Part shown: positions 60,968-64,000 of the stretch, in pieces
How positions within the stretch are numbered: the first letter of the stretch is position 1
Layout: each line of letters begins with the position of its first letter
Assembly: GCA_000688615.1 (NCBI GenBank)
Contig: JHVA01000001.1
Coordinates: forward strand, 2,542,001-2,606,000
Origin: Acidobacteriaceae bacterium KBS 146
GTDB lineage: Bacteria; Acidobacteriota; Terriglobia; Terriglobales; Acidobacteriaceae
Direction of reading: 5' to 3'
Length of the DNA: 64,000 bases
Notes under the pieces: model-generated
What the model was told of the DNA's origin: nothing
Databases searched by the model: none
What the model saw: the letters and a program-made list of their open reading frames with translations, nothing else
Program-made: the position numbers and the translations under genes

Positions 60968-61015
60968 CCAACTTAACCGCCATGCTGGTCCTGAGCAGCG
61001 CGTGCGATCCGTCCC

Positions 61016-61714
61016 TCAACTTCGGGCCGACATCAAGGGCTTGATCAGCGCCTCCAGCCCATTCCATGCGATCTGCACGCCAATACACAGCAGGATGAAG
61101 GCAATTACACGCAGGATTCCATGAGCTGTGGATGGAGAGACCGCACGCGCGATCTGCGGAGCATACGCGTAACAGACATACACCAGCACGCTGAGCAGAA
61201 CCACGGCAAGCATCAGCCCAATATGCGCTCCCACGTTCTCGCTGATGGTCTTCTCCGACGCATGGGCACTCAAGGCGAGCATGACCACAATGCAGCCCGG
61301 TCCCGCCGTCACCGGAAATGTCAGCGGGTAGAACGCTCTCGACTCGTCATGGGAGCTTACCCCTCGTCCAGCCATCTGGGCGTTCGCATCTTCGGCTGCG
61401 CTTGCGGCATCCTTCTGGTTCAGAACGGACCAGCCGATCGCCGCGACTACCATGCCTCCGGCGAACTGCACGATCGAAAGCGAGATGCCGAAGAACTCCA
61501 GCACGTAGGAGCCGACCAGCTCCACTACGGCCAGAAACAGAGCCATGTTGATCGCGATCTTGCGGGCCAGCGTCTTGTATTCCGCCGCCGGTTGGATCCC
61601 GACCAGGCCAAGAATCACCAACGCTGAGCCCAATGGGTTGACCAGCGGCAGCAATGCACTGAATCCCAGCGCAAAATGCCTCCACATGACACCGACAACG
61701 CTTTCTACGCTCAT
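61016..61714 (-). CDS. MarC-family membrane protein
   Basis: A 232-residue inner-membrane protein with six hydrophobic segments in the MarC pattern. It begins with FSALLPLVNPLGSALVILGL, the family's N-terminal signature. LVEVVELVGSYVLEFFGISLSIVQFAGG-like and FPLTFPVTAGPGCIVVMLALSA-like blocks follow in the expected places (they read AVVELVGSYVLEFFG and FYPLTFPVTAGPGC). Despite its name it is not linked to antibiotic efflux; its role is unknown. Start ATG 61714 has GAGGG at 9 bases. Confidence 0.92.
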   Translation of the reverse strand: MSVESVVGVMWRHFALGFSALLPLVNPLGSALVILGLVGIQPAAEYKTLARKIAINMALFLAVVELVGSYVLEFFGISLSIVQFAGGMVVAAIGWSVLNQKDAASAAEDANAQMAGRGVSSHDESRAFYPLTFPVTAGPGCIVVMLALSAHASEKTISENVGAHIGLMLAVVLLSVLVYVCYAYAPQIARAVSPSTAHGILRVIAFILLCIGVQIAWNGLEALIKPLMSARS

Positions 61715-61893
61715 ACGAAGAATCCCTCAGCAACAATACCGCAACTTGTGCCTTTTTCTTCGTAATTACTCCGCTGTCATCTCGGCGGAAGGCTCACAAG
61801 CCAAAGCGAATAAGCCTGCCTCAAGCGCAGCCGACGGGATCTGCTCCCTCACCCAGGTCATCCCTCACTCCGGAAGACCGTATCATCACTTCT

Positions 61894-62517
61894 ATGGAGC
61901 CCTTCGACGACCTTCTCCATCAGGCCGAAGTCGCGCATGGCCATCTCTGCGCTGGACAGATTCTCGGCGTTCGCCTGGCCATGCTCGGCTGCCAGCGCCT
62001 TGGCATCGCCGAACCACGCACTCTGGATCGCAAACGGCTCGTCACCTTCGTCGAGATCGACCGCTGCGCCACCGATGCCATCGCCGTCGTTACCGGCTGC
62101 CGCCTCGGCAAGCGCGCCCTCAAGTTCCGCGACTGGGGCAAGATGGCTGCCACCTTCGTCGACCTGAATGCTCCGATCGAGAGAACCGACGAGACTCCCG
62201 CCTACAAGGGAATCCGCATCGCGGCCCTCGAAAGCTCCAAGCAGCGCGCCCGCGAACTGTACCCCCATATCGAAAACAAGAACCAGCAGCAGATGCTTGC
62301 CTATCGCGAACTTGCTGATGCCGATCTCTTCCAGGAGCAGTGGGTCCGCGTTCCGCTTCATCCCCGTGAGATGCCGGGGTATAAATCCTCCCGCATCGCG
62401 TGCGCTGTCTGCGGCGAAGGCATCAACTACGACCGCAATCTCACCGACGCCACTGGCCGCGTCCTCTGTCAGTCCTGCGCCTCTCCCGAGCTCAGCTATT
62501 ACCATCCGCTGGACTGA
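61894..62517 (+). CDS. FmdE-family protein with C-terminal zinc ribbon
   Basis: A 207-residue protein of the formylmethanofuran dehydrogenase subunit E family. The N-terminal metal site HGHLCAGQILGVRLAMLGCQRLG is followed by VEIDRCATDAIAVVTGCRLGKRALKFRDWGKMA. A C-terminal treble-clef zinc ribbon shows CAVCGEGINYDRNL and CQSCASPEL. In methanogens the family is linked to tungsten or molybdenum enzymes; in bacteria its role is unclear, perhaps in molybdopterin-enzyme maturation. It is divergent from marC. Nothing else in the window points to methanofuran chemistry. Confidence 0.8.
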   Translation: MEPFDDLLHQAEVAHGHLCAGQILGVRLAMLGCQRLGIAEPRTLDRKRLVTFVEIDRCATDAIAVVTGCRLGKRALKFRDWGKMAATFVDLNAPIERTDETPAYKGIRIAALESSKQRARELYPHIENKNQQQMLAYRELADADLFQEQWVRVPLHPREMPGYKSSRIACAVCGEGINYDRNLTDATGRVLCQSCASPELSYYHPLD

Positions 62518-62722
62518 ACATCGCTGACGCTACTTCAGGCCACTTCAGGCTGAGTTGTTTGTCCAGACGCTCAAAATGTTACGATGACATCGTTCTGAAA
62601 ACGCGATCGCGACCCGATCCATTTCAGATCCTTGGGCCCCCACAATAATTCATCGTTCGAAGTCATGCTCGCTCCATTCAAGGGCGAAAGATAGTCGTGC
62701 TTTTCCATCCAAGGAGCCCATC

Positions 62723-63625
62723 GTGTCTACTCGCAGGACCGCACTTCTCGCAGCGCTTGCCGCAGTTCTCCTTCTGCCGCTCACCCGGACCGCCAGCGCC
62801 GAACCTTACTCCGCCGTCATCGTCTATGGAGATAGCCTGTCGGACAACGGCAACCTCTTCGCCGCTACCGGCGTGCCTCCTGCCCCCTACTACAACGGCC
62901 GCTTCTCCAATGGTCCGGTTGCGGTCGAGCAGTTGGCCGCACAACTGGGCGCTCCGCTCATCGACTTCGCCTGGGGAGGAGCCACCACGGGGATCGGCAA
63001 CGGCGGCGATGGAGGTACGCAGACCAGCCTCGGCTTCTTTAACCTGCCCGGAATGCTGACGCAGCTGGCCGCCTCTTCCGTCCCTCCTGGACTCATCCAG
63101 AACTCGCTGTTTGTGGTCTGGGGCGGTGCGAACGACCTCGAGGTCGGTGGGTCGGTAACGACTGCAATCAGCGACATCGACGCGATTGTCGCTGCCCTCC
63201 AGGCGAACGGAGCCATGCACATTCTCGTGCCCGGATTGCCCAACCTTGGGCTGACCCCTGAGTTCTATGGCGACGCTGCGGCAACACTTTTCAGCCAGCA
63301 GTTCAATCAGGGATTGAAATCCACCCTCCCCTCCAACGTCGTCTACTCCGACGTCTATGGCCTTCTGAACTCTGTCATCCAGAATCCGGGCGCATACGGA
63401 CTCTCCGATGTAACGACTCCGTGCTTCAACGGAGTCACCGTCTGCTCTAACCCCAACCAGCATCTCTTCTGGGACGATATCCACCCGACAACCGCGGCCG
63501 ACGCGATTCTTGCCAGTCAGTTTCAATCGGACCTTGCGCCGGTCCCGGAGCCATCCTCGTTCCTCCTGCTGGGGAGCGGGATGACGGCCCTGGTCACCAT
63601 GATGCGCAGGCGCAGGCAAGCCTGA
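62723..63625 (+). CDS. SGNH/GDSL hydrolase with PEP-CTERM sorting signal
   Basis: A 300-residue secreted lipase/esterase-like protein. A signal peptide (TALLAALAAVLLLPLTRTASA) precedes the SGNH core: block I YGDSLSDNGN with the nucleophile Ser, then NGRFSNGPV and WGGANDLEVGG as block III. The catalytic Asp/His pair is in DDIHPT, block V. The C-terminus has a PEP-CTERM signal: VPEPSS, a hydrophobic helix, then RRRRQA. It is therefore a likely substrate of an exosortase, which is not in this window. The start is GTG 62723. Confidence 0.88.
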   Translation: MSTRRTALLAALAAVLLLPLTRTASAEPYSAVIVYGDSLSDNGNLFAATGVPPAPYYNGRFSNGPVAVEQLAAQLGAPLIDFAWGGATTGIGNGGDGGTQTSLGFFNLPGMLTQLAASSVPPGLIQNSLFVVWGGANDLEVGGSVTTAISDIDAIVAALQANGAMHILVPGLPNLGLTPEFYGDAAATLFSQQFNQGLKSTLPSNVVYSDVYGLLNSVIQNPGAYGLSDVTTPCFNGVTVCSNPNQHLFWDDIHPTTAADAILASQFQSDLAPVPEPSSFLLLGSGMTALVTMMRRRRQA

Positions 63626-63651
63626 GCGGTTCCGTACCCCGCTGTAGAACA

Positions 63652-63685
63652 AAACCCCGGATCCTCTGCTGAGGGCCCGGGGTTT
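63652..63685. terminator. Rho-independent terminator between convergent genes
   Basis: AAACCCCGG (63652-63660) pairs CCGGGGTTT (63677-63685) with a 16-base loop, followed by CTTGT. It serves the GDSL hydrolase gene and the convergent RidA-family gene. Confidence 0.8.
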
Positions 63686-63709
63686 CTTGTGGTTCCAAAA
63701 CTACTTCGC

Positions 63710-64000
63710 TTAGTGCTTGACGGCGATCGCCGAGATCTCAATCTTCGCGCCGCCAATCAGACCGGCAACCTGTACGGTCGCACGAGCCGGCTTTGGATCC
63801 GGCATATCTTTGATGTAGACCTCATTCATCTTCTTCACATCGTTCAGGTCCGTTACATAGACCGTGACATTGACGATATCGGACATCTTGAAGCCAGCCT
63901 TCTCCACAACTTTCTTCACGGCAGCAATCGCATTCCTGGTCTGTACCGTGATATCGGTTCCGGTGACCTTGCCGTTCGCATCCGGTCCCTGCTGGCCCGC
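63710..64000 (-). CDS. RidA-family enamine/imine deaminase, cut by the window end
   Basis: The C-terminal 96 residues of a RidA/YjgF/UK114-family protein, which hydrolyses reactive enamines and imines formed by PLP enzymes. The visible part reads AGQQGPDANGKVTGTDI, NAIAAVKKVVEKAGFKMSDIVNVTVYVTDLNDVKKMNEVY, then PKPARATVQVAGLIGGAKIEISAIAV, which ends with the family's Arg-Ala-Thr-Val and the Glu-Ile strand. The start lies beyond base 64000. It converges on the GDSL hydrolase gene across a terminator. Confidence 0.93.
   Translation of the reverse strand, partial: AGQQGPDANGKVTGTDITVQTRNAIAAVKKVVEKAGFKMSDIVNVTVYVTDLNDVKKMNEVYIKDMPDPKPARATVQVAGLIGGAKIEISAIAVKH

Overview
The window looks like chromosomal DNA from a soil Acidobacteriota of the Terriglobia type (Edaphobacter/Granulicella/Terriglobus-like). 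This is inferred from the gene content: an Oar-type TonB-dependent receptor with an N-terminal carboxypeptidase-regulatory domain, a hemE-hemH-hemY run, plant-polysaccharide hydrolases, a PEP-CTERM protein, many GTG and TTG starts, and moderately high GC. No phage, plasmid, insertion sequence or CRISPR array was seen. Most of the window is ordinary chromosome, with small intergenic repeats scattered through it.

Layout. 1-8.4 kb is an envelope and stress block: the 5' part of dinB, a Tat-exported multicopper oxidase, a secreted phosphoesterase, a TPR protein, a Spy/CpxP-like periplasmic protein, and a divergent CpxR/CpxA-like two-component pair with a consensus-type CpxR box in the shared promoter. 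Two small exported cysteine-containing proteins follow, one a 43-residue peptide that is easy to miss. 8.4-12.2 kb holds an SDR / zinc alcohol dehydrogenase / SRPBCC stress-type cluster and an SDR pseudogene, followed by tRNA-Ser(GCU). 12.5-19.2 kb is housekeeping: ppa, purS, hemE-hemH-hemY, ribokinase, and a MerR-HTH/TPR hybrid. 19.2-27.2 kb has an acyl-CoA dehydrogenase, an MFS transporter, tRNA-Arg(UCU), an SDR, an unknown protein and alaS. Its intergenic gaps carry dispersed repeats.

27.2-32.1 kb is a two-gene unit, a TonB-dependent receptor plus a secreted protein of unknown family, probably for glycan or polymer uptake. 32.2-39.4 kb holds an SDR, a DUF429 protein, a tiny membrane protein, a TetR-Lnt-like operon with a palindromic operator next to the TetR start codon, recX, and an S9 peptidase. 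39.4-46.1 kb has a GAF-like membrane protein, a secreted LolA-like unknown, a small zinc-ribbon protein, a secreted unknown, and an overlapping pair of an FAD oxidoreductase and a GT-C-type membrane glycosyltransferase. 46.1-51.6 kb has comF-HNH, a membrane protein, an OPT transporter and a DUF2059 protein.

51.6-57.0 kb combines a receiver-only protein with a Tat-exported GH28 pectinase-like enzyme, a SnoaL-like protein and a GH106-like rhamnosidase, together suggesting pectin/rhamnogalacturonan degradation. 56.8-64 kb holds a GYF/DUF2752 membrane pair with a very strong hairpin, a bactofilin, small exported and membrane proteins, a quinone oxidoreductase, MarC, an FmdE-family protein, a PEP-CTERM SGNH hydrolase, and a RidA-family gene cut by the window end.

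All functional calls come from reading motifs and gene order only. No database search was run.
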